From the NCBI GenBank assembly GCA_023396225.1, contig JAEWWT010000025.1:69926-133925 (forward strand): a stretch of DNA of 64,000 nucleotides. The letters run 5' to 3'. The notes beneath the pieces were generated by a model that had not been told where the DNA came from, made no database searches, and saw only the letters and a list, made by a program, of their open reading frames with translations. This stretch comes from Bacillota bacterium. Lineage in GTDB: Bacteria > Bacillota > Clostridia > Oscillospirales > Ruminococcaceae. Shown one piece after another: positions 51,734 through 60,498 of this stretch (within the stretch, counting starts at the first letter, position 1; every line of letters begins with the position of its first letter). The translations under genes were made by a program, and so were the position numbers.

Positions 51734-52198
51734 ATGAGTGAAGCAACAACCTATGAGGTAAAGGAATTTTCTGCTGTTGGCGGTGAAATTCTGCTTTTCA
51801 CAATTGAAAATATAATATACGGAATTGAGATTAAGTATATAAATGAAATTATAGGTATTGAACAGATTACAGTAGTTCCTAAGGTTCCTGATTATATCAA
51901 GGGTGTAATCAACATCAGAGGAAAGGTTGTCCCTGTTATGAGCGTCAGAAAGCGCTTTGGCAAGGAGGAAATTCCTTATGATGAAAGAACATGTATTATT
52001 GTAATTGAGTATGAGGACGGTACACAGGTTGGAATAATTGTTGACCGTGTTAAGGAAGTAAATATCGTAAAACCTGAGGATGTTTCCACAACACCTGAGT
52101 ACAAGAACGTAAACGCCAACAGATACATTAAAAATATTATAGAATCCAACGGAGAGATAAAACTGCTTCTGAACTGTGAAAAGCTTGTGAGGGATTAA
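51734..52198 (+). CDS. cheW: Chemotaxis coupling protein CheW (first copy)
   Basis: This 154-residue protein links chemoreceptors to CheA. It shows the CheW fold with LLFTIENIIYGIEIKYINEI, VPKVPDYIKGVINIRGKVVP and GIIVDRVKEV motifs. The ATG at 51734 is used; the in-frame ATG at 51722 lies in the AGAAAGGAATGG site. It is preceded by a long structured leader and followed six bases later by the TTG/ATG region of cheR. Confidence 0.95.
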   Translation: MSEATTYEVKEFSAVGGEILLFTIENIIYGIEIKYINEIIGIEQITVVPKVPDYIKGVINIRGKVVPVMSVRKRFGKEEIPYDERTCIIVIEYEDGTQVGIIVDRVKEVNIVKPEDVSTTPEYKNVNANRYIKNIIESNGEIKLLLNCEKLVRD

Positions 52199-52218
52199 TA
52201 AATTTGGGAGCTTATTCT

Positions 52219-53031
52219 ATGATAAAGTTAACAGACGATGATTTTAACAGACTAGTAACGTATATTAAAACAAATTACGGAATAAATCTTATAAAAAAGA
52301 GAATTCTTATTGAGGGAAGACTTACAAATATTGTCGTTGCAAAGGGATTTAATAACTTTAAGGATTACCTTGATGCAGCTTTTTCGGATAAATCCGGGAA
52401 AGAAATTGTTTCACTTGTTAATAAGCTTACAACCAATCACACTTATTTCATGCGTGAGCCTGAGCATTTTGAATATCTTAAAAATGTTGTTCTTCCGCAT
52501 ATTGAAAGCACTGTAAGGGACAGGGATGCAAGAATCTGGTGTGCCGCATCTTCAACAGGTCAGGAGCCATATACGCTTGTAATGACGATAGATGAGTATT
52601 TCGGAGAACGCAAAAGGAACTGGGATGTCAAGATCCTTGCAACAGATATAGATACTGATGTTCTTAAAACGGCAAAGCTGGGCATATATGCTGCTGAAGC
52701 TGTAAGTGACCTTCCTCCGCTTTGGCTGAAAAAATATTTCGACAAAATTGATGACACAAGATACCAGGTTAAAGAAGTAATACGAAAAGAGGTTGTTTTT
52801 AAGAAATTTAACCTCATGGATAAAATTGACTGCAAAAAACCGTTTGATCTTATCAGCTGCAGAAATGTAATGATTTATTTTGATTCTGATACAAAAAATG
52901 AACTTGTAGAAAGGTTTTATGATGTTACAAAACCCGGAGGATATATTTTTGTAGGACATGCGGAGAATATTTCAAAAAGCTCAAGGTACAGTTATGTAAA
53001 GCCTGCTATATATCGAAGGGCAGAGGAATAA
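52219..53031 (+). CDS. cheR: Chemoreceptor methyltransferase CheR
   Basis: This 270-residue enzyme uses S-adenosylmethionine to methylate receptor glutamates. It has the N-terminal helical domain (IKLTDDDFNRLVTYIKTNYG) and a Rossmann fold: TNHTYFMREPEHFEYL, IWCAASSTGQEPYTLVM (SAM-binding), CRNVMIYFD and the final GGYIFVGHAENIS. The ATG at 52219, eight bases behind GGGAG, is preferred to the TTG at 52204. Confidence 0.95.
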   Translation: MIKLTDDDFNRLVTYIKTNYGINLIKKRILIEGRLTNIVVAKGFNNFKDYLDAAFSDKSGKEIVSLVNKLTTNHTYFMREPEHFEYLKNVVLPHIESTVRDRDARIWCAASSTGQEPYTLVMTIDEYFGERKRNWDVKILATDIDTDVLKTAKLGIYAAEAVSDLPPLWLKKYFDKIDDTRYQVKEVIRKEVVFKKFNLMDKIDCKKPFDLISCRNVMIYFDSDTKNELVERFYDVTKPGGYIFVGHAENISKSSRYSYVKPAIYRRAEE

Positions 53032-53078
53032 TTGCTTTACAGAGCTACTACATATAAATTTAGTTTCCGGGGGTAATT

Positions 53079-54152
53079 ATGCCACAGACTATGAAAATAA
53101 AGCTTCTGCTTGTCGGCGGCTCTGAAGAATTCATCCAGATGATGAAGATGGTATTCACGGCAGACAACATTATAGAAATAATAGGATCTGTCGGAATTAA
53201 AAGCGCTGATGAACAGATTAACAGGCTGAAACCGGATGCGGTGGCTGTTGACTTTAATTCATTAATATCATCAGTGGGTGGCTCGGCAAGCGATTATATC
53301 AGCGAATTTGAGGTTCCTGTTTTGACTGTTTATAGTGGAAAGCTTGACGAGTCAATTCAGGAGAAAATTTCAGGAGATGTAATTGTAAAATGCCCTAAAT
53401 GTAAAACACAGGCGTGTAATACAGCTTTTGCGGCCGAACTGAAAGTAAAACTTATGAATCTGGTTATGATGCCGTCTATAACAGGCGGAGCTATGCAGAT
53501 AACTCAGGAGCCGAAAAAGGAAAAACCTTCACCGACTTTCCCGCCTTTTGATCCTGGTGAAAAGATTATTGTTGCACTTGGTGCGTCAACGGGAGGAACT
53601 GATGCTCTCGAAAAGGTAATCAGATGTTTCCCTGAAAATTTCTGCCCGGTGCTTGTTGTTCAGCATATGCCCGCCGTATTTACTCAGATGTATGCAGAAA
53701 GACTTAACAGGTCATGCAAAATGACAGTCAAGGAAGCACAGGATGGTGATAGACTCCGTCAGGGGTTATGTCTGATAGGTGCAGGCAATTATCATATGGA
53801 GCTTGACAGCAATTCCGGCGGATACTTTGTAAAATGTCACCAAGGTGAAAAAGTTTCAGGGCATTGCCCTTCAGTTGATGTTATGTTCCGCAGTGTTGCA
53901 GGAAAAGCCAAACATGGTGTTGTTGCAGCAATTCTTACAGGAATGGGTGCTGACGGGGCAGACGGCATATGCAGTATCAGAAATGCAGGCGGATATACAA
54001 TCGGTCAGAACAAGGAAAGCTGTGTTGTATATGGTATGCCGATGGTTGCATATGAAAAGGGTGGCTGCTGTGAACAGGCACATATTGACGATATAGGCGG
54101 AATTATTGTAAAGAAAGTGCAGAGCATGACTGCAAAATCAAACTTGAAATGA
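53079..54152 (+). CDS. cheB: Chemoreceptor methylesterase CheB with degenerate receiver domain
   Basis: This 357-residue enzyme demethylates (and deamidates) chemoreceptors. The C-terminal CheB domain has the catalytic triad Ser170 (GASTGGTDAL), His196 (VVQHMPAVFT) and Asp292 (TGMGADGADG). The N-terminal receiver keeps an Asp at 58 (VAVDFNS) but has GG at residues 13-14 (LLVGGSEEF) where the Mg-binding acidic pair should be. It also has a Cys-rich CPKCKTQAC segment in place of the usual Lys region. Phosphorylation control is therefore doubtful. Start ATG behind CCGGGGG. Confidence 0.92.
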   Translation: MPQTMKIKLLLVGGSEEFIQMMKMVFTADNIIEIIGSVGIKSADEQINRLKPDAVAVDFNSLISSVGGSASDYISEFEVPVLTVYSGKLDESIQEKISGDVIVKCPKCKTQACNTAFAAELKVKLMNLVMMPSITGGAMQITQEPKKEKPSPTFPPFDPGEKIIVALGASTGGTDALEKVIRCFPENFCPVLVVQHMPAVFTQMYAERLNRSCKMTVKEAQDGDRLRQGLCLIGAGNYHMELDSNSGGYFVKCHQGEKVSGHCPSVDVMFRSVAGKAKHGVVAAILTGMGADGADGICSIRNAGGYTIGQNKESCVVYGMPMVAYEKGGCCEQAHIDDIGGIIVKKVQSMTAKSNLK

Positions 54153-54224
54153 TGACAGCAGAAAAGGGCCTTACAATTATAAACAGTGACAGAGGGCAAA
54201 ATAATCTCAGAAAGGATTGATGGT

Positions 54225-54722
54225 ATGAATACCGGAATAATCAATCAGGAGGAAAATGACTTTCAGACGGAGCTTGCTCATAGATATCTTACATTTGTTA
54301 TTGATAAACAGTATTATGCTTTTCCTATTACTGCGCTCAGGGAAATTATTGAGATTCAGGAAGTTTCACCTGTTCCGGAGTTTCCGTCCTATGCAAAGGG
54401 AATAATAAATATAAGAGGGGACATTGTTCCTGTTATAGATGTACGTCTTAGATTTAAAAAGCCTGAGGTTGAGTACACATCAAGAACATGCATTATAATA
54501 GTAAATTCAGGTTCACTGAATATCGGGTTTATTGTTGACTATGTTGATGAAGTAAGAGACATCAAGGGCACTGATATTTCTCCTGCACCAAAGCTTACAA
54601 ACAATGCCGCAAAATATGTAAGCGGAATTGGCAAGGTTGATAACAAGCTGGTTATTGTTCTTGATGCCGAATACCTTATCGCTGATGAGGATCATACATT
54701 ATTTACACAGTATTTAGAATGA
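54225..54722 (+). CDS. Chemotaxis coupling protein CheW (second copy)
   Basis: This 165-residue CheW-domain protein shows RYLTFVIDKQYYAFPITALR, EVSPVPEFPSYAKGIINIRG, DIVPVIDVRLRF and IGFIVDYVDEVRDI. It differs clearly from the first CheW, so it may couple a different receptor set. It carries no receiver, so it is not CheV. The ATG at 54225 follows AGAAAGGA. It is the last gene of the cheA operon. Confidence 0.93.
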   Translation: MNTGIINQEENDFQTELAHRYLTFVIDKQYYAFPITALREIIEIQEVSPVPEFPSYAKGIINIRGDIVPVIDVRLRFKKPEVEYTSRTCIIIVNSGSLNIGFIVDYVDEVRDIKGTDISPAPKLTNNAAKYVSGIGKVDNKLVIVLDAEYLIADEDHTLFTQYLE

Positions 54723-54727
54723 CATTG

Positions 54728-54766
54728 GCGCTGTTCCGGAAACTCCGGTACGGCGCTGATTTTTTA
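54728..54766 (+). terminator. Terminator of the cheA operon
   Basis: GCGCTGTTCCGG pairs with CCGGTACGGCGC (one mismatch, one wobble) over AAACT, followed by six T residues. Confidence 0.88.
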
Positions 54767-54788
54767 TAAAAAAGTAAATAATTTTCTC

Positions 54789-54815
54789 TAAAGTTTTTTA
54801 ATATACTGCCGATAA
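54789..54815 (+). promoter_or_regulatory. Sigma-28 (FliA) promoter of the late operon
   Basis: TAAAGTTT (54789-54796), 11 bases, then GCCGATAA (54808-54815) is an exact match to the classical sigma-28 consensus. It lies 62 bases before flgM, immediately after the cheA operon terminator. Confidence 0.93.
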
Positions 54816-54877
54816 ATCTATTAGAGAAATGTTCGCTATAGTATTCTGCCTGGTAGGTTGATAAGGAGGGTATGTAT

Positions 54878-55162
54878 ATGGAGATAAAAAATTACTCGTC
54901 AGCAATTAACGCATATAAGTTTAATAGCACTTATGATGGAGTAAAGAAAACCGCTGCACAGGCTGTTCCTAAGAACGTTGATGTTGTGGAGTTTTCTTCA
55001 AGTTCAAAAAAACGCAGCATAGATAAGACAAAAGCAGAAATCAAGAGCAGTGTCATTAAAGGTGCAAGTGAGGAAAGAATTGCCTCGCTCAGACAAATGA
55101 TATCTGAAGGAAGCTACTGCGTTTCCGCAGAAAGCGTTGCTGCTGCTATTCTTGAAGGATAA
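54878..55162 (+). CDS. flgM: Anti-sigma-28 factor FlgM
   Basis: This 94-residue protein has a disordered N-terminal half and a C-terminal sigma-binding part: KTKAEIKSSVIKGASEERIA, SLRQMISEGSYCVSAESVAA, AILEG. It holds FliA inactive until it is exported through the completed hook. The ATG at 54878, seven bases behind AAGGAGGG, is used; the ATG at 54872 is too close. Its own transcription by sigma-28 makes a feedback loop. Confidence 0.93.
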   Translation: MEIKNYSSAINAYKFNSTYDGVKKTAAQAVPKNVDVVEFSSSSKKRSIDKTKAEIKSSVIKGASEERIASLRQMISEGSYCVSAESVAAAILEG

Positions 55163-55230
55163 TACGGGGCAATGCTGAGGGATTCTGTTACAGGAATCCT
55201 CAACAATATAATTTAAAAGGATTGATTTTT

Positions 55231-55683
55231 ATGCCTGATTATCCAAAGTTCTTTGCATTTCTTGATGAATATATTACACACTACAAAACATTTCTTGAGT
55301 TTGAATACAGCAAGCTTGACTTGATTAACAAGGGAGAAATTGAAAAGCTTAGTAATTCGCTTTCAAAGGAACAGTCCCTTATTATGAAAAGCAATGCTTT
55401 TGAAACAAAGAGGCTTAAAATTCTTGGTGATGATGCAGGAAAAACATTTGACGAGTTGATTGCTTCTGCTCCGAAATGGTATCAGCACCGCCTTACTGTA
55501 AAGCATGAGGAACTTTCGGAGGTTGTCAGAAAAATCAAGGAGATCAACGATACAGCTAACGTAATCATAACCGAAAGGCTCCATAAGATAGAAAAGAAAT
55601 TTGGCGAGTTGGATACATACAACAACAACGGAACCGTTTCACATGAAAAGGTATCCCGTACGACTATGACAAAAAGTGTCTGA
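55231..55683 (+). CDS. flgN: FlgN-like flagellar export chaperone
   Basis: This 150-residue, almost entirely helical coiled-coil protein lies between flgM and flgK, the standard position of FlgN, which is the chaperone of FlgK and FlgL. Helices include FLDEYITHYKTFLEFEYSKL and ELSEVVRKIKEINDTANVII. Sequence conservation in FlgN is low, so the call relies on fold type, length and neighbours. The ATG at 55231 is chosen (AAAAGGA upstream). Confidence 0.82.
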   Translation: MPDYPKFFAFLDEYITHYKTFLEFEYSKLDLINKGEIEKLSNSLSKEQSLIMKSNAFETKRLKILGDDAGKTFDELIASAPKWYQHRLTVKHEELSEVVRKIKEINDTANVIITERLHKIEKKFGELDTYNNNGTVSHEKVSRTTMTKSV

Positions 55684-55700
55684 TAGAAAGGAAGATTGAA

Positions 55701-57428
55701 ATGGCTTCTAGCTTTATGGGACTTTACGTCCAGAGAGAGGCTTTGCTGGTTTCACAGAAAGCTCTTGACGTAACAGGAAATAACATTGCAAATATAAAAA
55801 CAAAGGGGTATACAAGGCAGAGAGTTGACGTTGCCTCCGTTGCCAATACGGGTGGGAATCTTGGTTATAACACAAGAGTTTCGCTTGCAGGAAAAGGTGT
55901 TGAAGGGGTTGGCGTTACTCAGATAAGAGATGCACTACTTGACGAAAAGTACAGAAAATATACTACTGATGTTACAGATACAGCCGTTAAAGCAACCGTT
56001 CTTAGTGATATTGAAGATGCTCTTGACGACATTGAGGCTGACGATGCAGGATTTGCTGCAATTCTCGGCAAGTTCAAGGAATCGCTTCAGGCTTTTTCCT
56101 CAGACAATGCTGACAGAAATGAAATTGCAAACGTTGCTCTCGGAGCTGCAAAGAATGTTGTTCAGGTTATTAACGATTTTAGCACTAGAATGGACAGTGT
56201 TGCTGACAACACCATTGGGGATGCTAAGTCCACAACCGCTAGAATTAACTCTATCTTTAAGGAAATGGCGGGACTGAATGAGCAGATTAAGGACAGCTAC
56301 ATTCAGATGGGATATATTTCAAACGATGGAAGCGGATATAAGGTTGATAATACTTATGGTCCTCTTGAATTGAAGGATAAGATGAATCTTCTCGTTGATG
56401 AGCTTGCTGAATATGGAAACATTGATGTAAAGGAAGAAACAACAGGACAATTCTCCATCACATTTGCCGGTCAGGTTGCTGTTTCGGGAAAAGATTATGC
56501 ACAGATTGCAATGACTGAAGACAATCCTGCACTTGGTTCTCTTGGTTTTGTTATGTCCAATGCCGGGGCATATGACCCTATTACACAAACATATGATGGT
56601 CTTAAAAATGCAGAAGAATGGCAGACACAGATTGAAACAAGCGGAACACTTGAAGCTTTTGTAAGAGATCCTGCAAATTCAACTGACATTACTGGAAAAG
56701 CCAATATTTCAGGTGGCTCACTCAGGGGTTATATCGATATGTATAACGGCAACGGGCTTTATGCTGATACAGCAGTAGGCGAAAATAACTATCAGGGTAT
56801 ATATTATTATAAAAATATGATTAATGCTCTTGCAAAGTCATTTGTGGATGAATTCAATGCAGTTTATAAGGATTTTGGTTTTGAAGTATTTAACTATAGT
56901 GCTGGTGCTGATTTTAATTCTGCTGCGGAACATCTCAGAGTATCACAAACATGGATCGACAATCCTGAACTGATTGCAAAGCCACATCTCATTGACCCGG
57001 CTACATTCGGTTCAGTTGATGATGAATATGCAGAGCTCAATAATCCATATATTAACAAGATGCTCGGTGTTCTTGAAAGGGAACATTCCATAGGCAACGG
57101 TCAGTATGTTACTGATCCGATAAGTGGAGATATAACATATGATGGAAAGAAAGAAGCTCTTAATTATACTTTCCAGGATTACGTTATCTATTATGGGGAC
57201 AAGCTTGGTAGTCAGTGCGAATATGAAAAGAATGTTGTAAAGACAAAGGAAATCATGGTTACAAGTGCTGCTAAGGCAAGAGATGAAGTTATGGGCGTTT
57301 CTTTGGAAGAAGAGGGCGTTAACATGATGAACTATCAGAAATGGTACAACGCTATTGCAAGAATGGTTACCTCAATTGACCAGTGCCTCGAAAAGCTTAT
57401 AAACGGAACAGGCGTCTGCGGATTGTAA
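55701..57428 (+). CDS. flgK: Flagellar hook-filament junction protein FlgK
   Basis: This 575-residue junction protein has the N-terminal ALLVSQKALDVTGNNIANIK followed by TKGYTRQRVDVAS, a long helical and beta central part and the C-terminal GVSLEEEGVNMMNYQKWYNA, IARMVTSIDQCLEKLI, which forms the terminal D0 helix. It caps the hook before FlgL and the filament. AGAAAGGAAGATTGAA precedes the ATG. Confidence 0.97.
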   Translation: MASSFMGLYVQREALLVSQKALDVTGNNIANIKTKGYTRQRVDVASVANTGGNLGYNTRVSLAGKGVEGVGVTQIRDALLDEKYRKYTTDVTDTAVKATVLSDIEDALDDIEADDAGFAAILGKFKESLQAFSSDNADRNEIANVALGAAKNVVQVINDFSTRMDSVADNTIGDAKSTTARINSIFKEMAGLNEQIKDSYIQMGYISNDGSGYKVDNTYGPLELKDKMNLLVDELAEYGNIDVKEETTGQFSITFAGQVAVSGKDYAQIAMTEDNPALGSLGFVMSNAGAYDPITQTYDGLKNAEEWQTQIETSGTLEAFVRDPANSTDITGKANISGGSLRGYIDMYNGNGLYADTAVGENNYQGIYYYKNMINALAKSFVDEFNAVYKDFGFEVFNYSAGADFNSAAEHLRVSQTWIDNPELIAKPHLIDPATFGSVDDEYAELNNPYINKMLGVLEREHSIGNGQYVTDPISGDITYDGKKEALNYTFQDYVIYYGDKLGSQCEYEKNVVKTKEIMVTSAAKARDEVMGVSLEEEGVNMMNYQKWYNAIARMVTSIDQCLEKLINGTGVCGL

Positions 57429-57462
57429 TATCTGCAAATGATTTTCGAAAGGGTGTTTAAAA

Positions 57463-59094
57463 ATGAGAGTTACAACAGGACAGACTGCCGCTGATTATAT
57501 TAAAAACCTCACAAATTCGCAGAGCAGAATGAATAACCTGATGAACAGTATTCTTACAGGAAGAAAGTTCAACAGAGCTTCCGATGATTCAATTTCTGCG
57601 GTAAAGGCTATGAAGGTTAGAAAGCAGATGGCAAACCTTGATATGTATGATGCAAATATCAGGACATGTACAGATATTTTTTATAACGCTGAAAAACAGC
57701 TGTATGATATAAACCTTCTTTCAATCAATGCACAGGAAGTTATCAATGCTGCACACAATTCAGATGATGTATCAAATTTTCAGATTTATGCTGAACAAAT
57801 TGATGGCTGGGCACAGGAAATGCTTCATGATATGAATGCTGATTTTGCTGAAAGACAGCTTTTTGGCGGAACAAGCAATCAACATACTCCTTTTACCGTT
57901 AAGAAGATTGAAATTCAGACAACTGCTGATATAACATCAACAGAAGAATTTGCTTCGCTCGGAAACATAACTACAGCAGCTGATTATACATTTGCAAGCG
58001 AATTTACTATCAAGAGTGATTTTACAGCATTTGCTGACATAAATGTTGCAGCTGATTTTGTGTCAGATGGAACGTTCACAGCTGTCAGCGACTTCACATT
58101 TGCAGCTGACTTTACTACAACAGAAGATTTTACAGCACAGGGTGATGTAAAGGACTCTGGCGGAAATGTGATTTTTGCAAGCGGCGATAAAATTCCAACC
58201 GGAACATTGCTTGCAGCAGGAACAGTAATTGCTGCAGGTTCAACAATTCCTAAGGGAGCAACAGTTCCCGCAGGTACAACACTTTATGCTGCCGGAGATA
58301 CAGTTCCAAAGGGAACAGTTCTTGCAGCAGGAACTGTTCTTGCTGCAGGTTCAACAATCCCTGAGGGTGCAACAGTACCAGTCGGAACATTTATTCCTGC
58401 CGGAACAGTAATTTTCCCTAGCTCAAGCGGAACAGGCAAGGAATATGTGTGTTACAATGATCTTCCAGTAAACCTTGATGCTTTTAAATTGGGGGCAAGC
58501 TTTGGAAACGGTGAATATACGGTTATCTATAATGGTGACGTAGCAAATCCTAAAACAATGAATATTAATTTTGAAACAGCAAGAAATTCAAAAGATAATT
58601 CCGATATGTACCCTGGAAACAATCCAATTTATGTTGATATTGGAATTGGTATCAAATATGATGCAAATTACGAAGTGGACCCACAGACTGCCGTTGATAT
58701 TTCAATTAACGGTGCATCATGCACAGGTTGCGGCGTTGATGAGCAGGGTGACGGCAAGAATATCATCCAGATTTTATATGATGCAAAGCAGGCATTGCTT
58801 GATGGAGATATTGATAAAATTGGAAAATACCTTGATAAGATTGCCGATGCAAACAGCATAGTTTTAGGAAACATTACAAGCCTTGGAACAAAACAGAAAA
58901 GTAATGACTATTATGTTCAGAAAAATGACATTGCAAGAAACAGCTTAGAGGAAAAACAAAACGACCTTGAAACATACGATGTAGTTGAAACAGGCGGGCT
59001 ATATGCAGATTATCAGGTTGCTGAATCAGCATATAATGCAGCACTCAAGCTTGGGTCAAGCACGCTTCCTAAAAGCATATTTGATTTTATTTAA
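57463..59094 (+). CDS. flgL: Flagellar hook-filament junction protein FlgL with a repeat insertion
   Basis: FlgL is normally about 300 residues; this one is 543. Residues 1-152 (start MRVTTGQTAADYIKNLTNSQ, SILTGRKFNRASDD, then FAERQLFGGTSN) and residues 325-543 (ending in the LYADYQVAESAYNAALKLGS helix) are the conserved flagellin-like ends. Between them lie two repeat tracts. Residues 155-230 hold short Phe/Asp units (SDFT, ADFT, EDFT). Residues 246-319 hold about twelve hexapeptides of form G-T-x-V/I/L-A/P-x, suggesting a beta-helix. The insertion would point outward on the flagellum. Confidence 0.92.
   Translation: MRVTTGQTAADYIKNLTNSQSRMNNLMNSILTGRKFNRASDDSISAVKAMKVRKQMANLDMYDANIRTCTDIFYNAEKQLYDINLLSINAQEVINAAHNSDDVSNFQIYAEQIDGWAQEMLHDMNADFAERQLFGGTSNQHTPFTVKKIEIQTTADITSTEEFASLGNITTAADYTFASEFTIKSDFTAFADINVAADFVSDGTFTAVSDFTFAADFTTTEDFTAQGDVKDSGGNVIFASGDKIPTGTLLAAGTVIAAGSTIPKGATVPAGTTLYAAGDTVPKGTVLAAGTVLAAGSTIPEGATVPVGTFIPAGTVIFPSSSGTGKEYVCYNDLPVNLDAFKLGASFGNGEYTVIYNGDVANPKTMNINFETARNSKDNSDMYPGNNPIYVDIGIGIKYDANYEVDPQTAVDISINGASCTGCGVDEQGDGKNIIQILYDAKQALLDGDIDKIGKYLDKIADANSIVLGNITSLGTKQKSNDYYVQKNDIARNSLEEKQNDLETYDVVETGGLYADYQVAESAYNAALKLGSSTLPKSIFDFI
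57925..58419 (+). repeat. In-frame repeat region inside flgL
   Basis: 57925-58152 encode Phe-Asp/Thr-Ala units (DFT-like). 58198-58419 encode hexapeptide units (GTVLAA, GSTIPK, GATVPA). The DNA shows two near-identical blocks coding AAGSTIP-K/E-GATVP, a sign of local duplication. Confidence 0.85.
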
Positions 59095-59137
59095 TTTGAA
59101 TAAGACGGGTTAGGCAAACGTAAACAGGAGGGGTTTT

Positions 59138-59749
59138 ATGGATCAGCTATTAGATATCAGGTCGGTTCCGATTAAGGTTGAAATAAATGTCACAAGGGCG
59201 CAGCTTAAGCCTGTAACAGACAAACCATCAGTAAATATTTCTTCAATGGACAATGGGGTTATACAGCTCAAGGCTGACTCATTCCAGATGAATGTCAATT
59301 CATTTCAGGGTACTCCGACTGCGGCTAAGAACACAGATACATTTACAATTTCGGGCGATGACAGTATGCTTACATTATCATATGAAGGAATAGCAAGATT
59401 TGTTCAGGGAACAAGCAGTGAGGATGATACTGCTGACGGGCCTAAGGTTAGTTTCAATACACAGAAGGCCACAAGAACAATCGAAAGCGTTCTTGAAAGC
59501 ATTTCAAATTCCAATTCAAATGTAAAGTATTCTGATGGCACTTTAAAAGTAAACTATGCATATGCAGCAAACCAGCCTTCTTTTGACTGGGAAAAAATCA
59601 ATGCACCGGGATTCGAATTTGTTCCGGGAAATATTGAGGTTGTAGTTTCGGAAATGCCAAGACTTGATATTGAATATCTCGGAAAGCCAATTTATTTCCC
59701 AAGAAGTGCGGATCCGAATTATGAACCGCTGATTGATATCAACGCCTGA
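59138..59749 (+). CDS. DUF6470 / YviE-type protein
   Basis: This 203-residue protein begins LLDIRSVPIKVEINVTRAQL and has a C-terminal DIEYLGKPIYFPRSADPNYE segment, as in the YviE family found between flgL and fliW in Firmicutes. The middle is Ser/Asn/Asp-rich. The function is unknown; the fixed position suggests a link to the filament junction or to the FliW-CsrA system. CAGGAGGGG precedes the ATG. Confidence 0.88.
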   Translation: MDQLLDIRSVPIKVEINVTRAQLKPVTDKPSVNISSMDNGVIQLKADSFQMNVNSFQGTPTAAKNTDTFTISGDDSMLTLSYEGIARFVQGTSSEDDTADGPKVSFNTQKATRTIESVLESISNSNSNVKYSDGTLKVNYAYAANQPSFDWEKINAPGFEFVPGNIEVVVSEMPRLDIEYLGKPIYFPRSADPNYEPLIDINA

Positions 59750-59795
59750 CGAGGTAAATGGAAAGGGCAAATTTTGAAAGCAGGAACGGAGCGCT

Positions 59796-60239
59796 ATGAG
59801 TTTAATTAAAATAAAAACAAGGGATTTTTCCGAAGTTGAAATAAATGAAGATTTAATTCTTACATTTCCAAATGGTATATTTGCATTTGAAGATGAAAAA
59901 AGATTTGTTCTGCTGTCGCCGCTTGGCGAGGATAAATTTCCTATGTGGCTACAGAGCATTGATAAACAGGACTTGTGCTTTATAGTGTTTGACCCTAAGG
60001 AATTTTGTCCTGACTATGCGGTAACAATTTCTGATGAGGATAAAAATGAGATAGGCTTTGAACAGGGTCACCAGACAGAGTACATCTCAATAGCAGTTAT
60101 CCCTCAGGAATATATAGATACAACTATAAATTTGAAAAGCCCGATTGTTATTGATAACAATACAAAGAAGGCAATTCAGGTCATTGCTCCGGAAAGCTAT
60201 CCTTTGAAGTTTTCCCTCTATAAGAAGGAGGAGAACTGA
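59796..60239 (+). CDS. fliW: Flagellar assembly factor FliW
   Basis: This 147-residue beta-barrel protein binds flagellin and, when free, sequesters CsrA. Motifs seen are SLIKIKTRDFSEVEINEDLI, LTFPNGIFAFEDEKRFVLLS, LWLQSIDKQDLCFIVFDP-like and KAIQVIAPESYPLKFSLY. It is followed one base later by csrA, so partner production is coupled. Flagellin, the third partner, is not in this window. Confidence 0.96.
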   Translation: MSLIKIKTRDFSEVEINEDLILTFPNGIFAFEDEKRFVLLSPLGEDKFPMWLQSIDKQDLCFIVFDPKEFCPDYAVTISDEDKNEIGFEQGHQTEYISIAVIPQEYIDTTINLKSPIVIDNNTKKAIQVIAPESYPLKFSLYKKEEN

Positions 60240-60240
60240 T

Positions 60241-60468
60241 ATGTTGGTTATTACTAGAAAACAGGATGAAAGCTTTTTAGTTGGTGACAATGTCAAGATA
60301 AGTGTTGTTGAAATTTCAAAAGACAGAGTGCGTATCGGTATTGATGCTCCCAAGGAAATCAAAATTATCAGAAGTGAGCTTTATGATACAGAGAAGTTAA
60401 ACATGCAGGCTGCATTCAATAAAATGCCTGCCGATCTGATGAACAAACTTATGTCAGACCGAAAATAA
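60241..60468 (+). CDS. csrA: Carbon storage regulator CsrA
   Basis: This 75-residue RNA-binding protein (MLVITRKQDESFLVGDNVKI, SVVEISKDRVRIGIDAPKEI) binds GGA motifs in mRNA leaders and in Firmicutes represses flagellin translation until FliW removes it. The conserved R6 (ITRK) and the R45-equivalent (in KIIRSELY region) are present. It directly follows fliW with an AAGGAGGAG site. Confidence 0.97.
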   Translation: MLVITRKQDESFLVGDNVKISVVEISKDRVRIGIDAPKEIKIIRSELYDTEKLNMQAAFNKMPADLMNKLMSDRK

Positions 60469-60498
60469 AACATAGACAGTTTAAAAGGAGTGTTGGAT

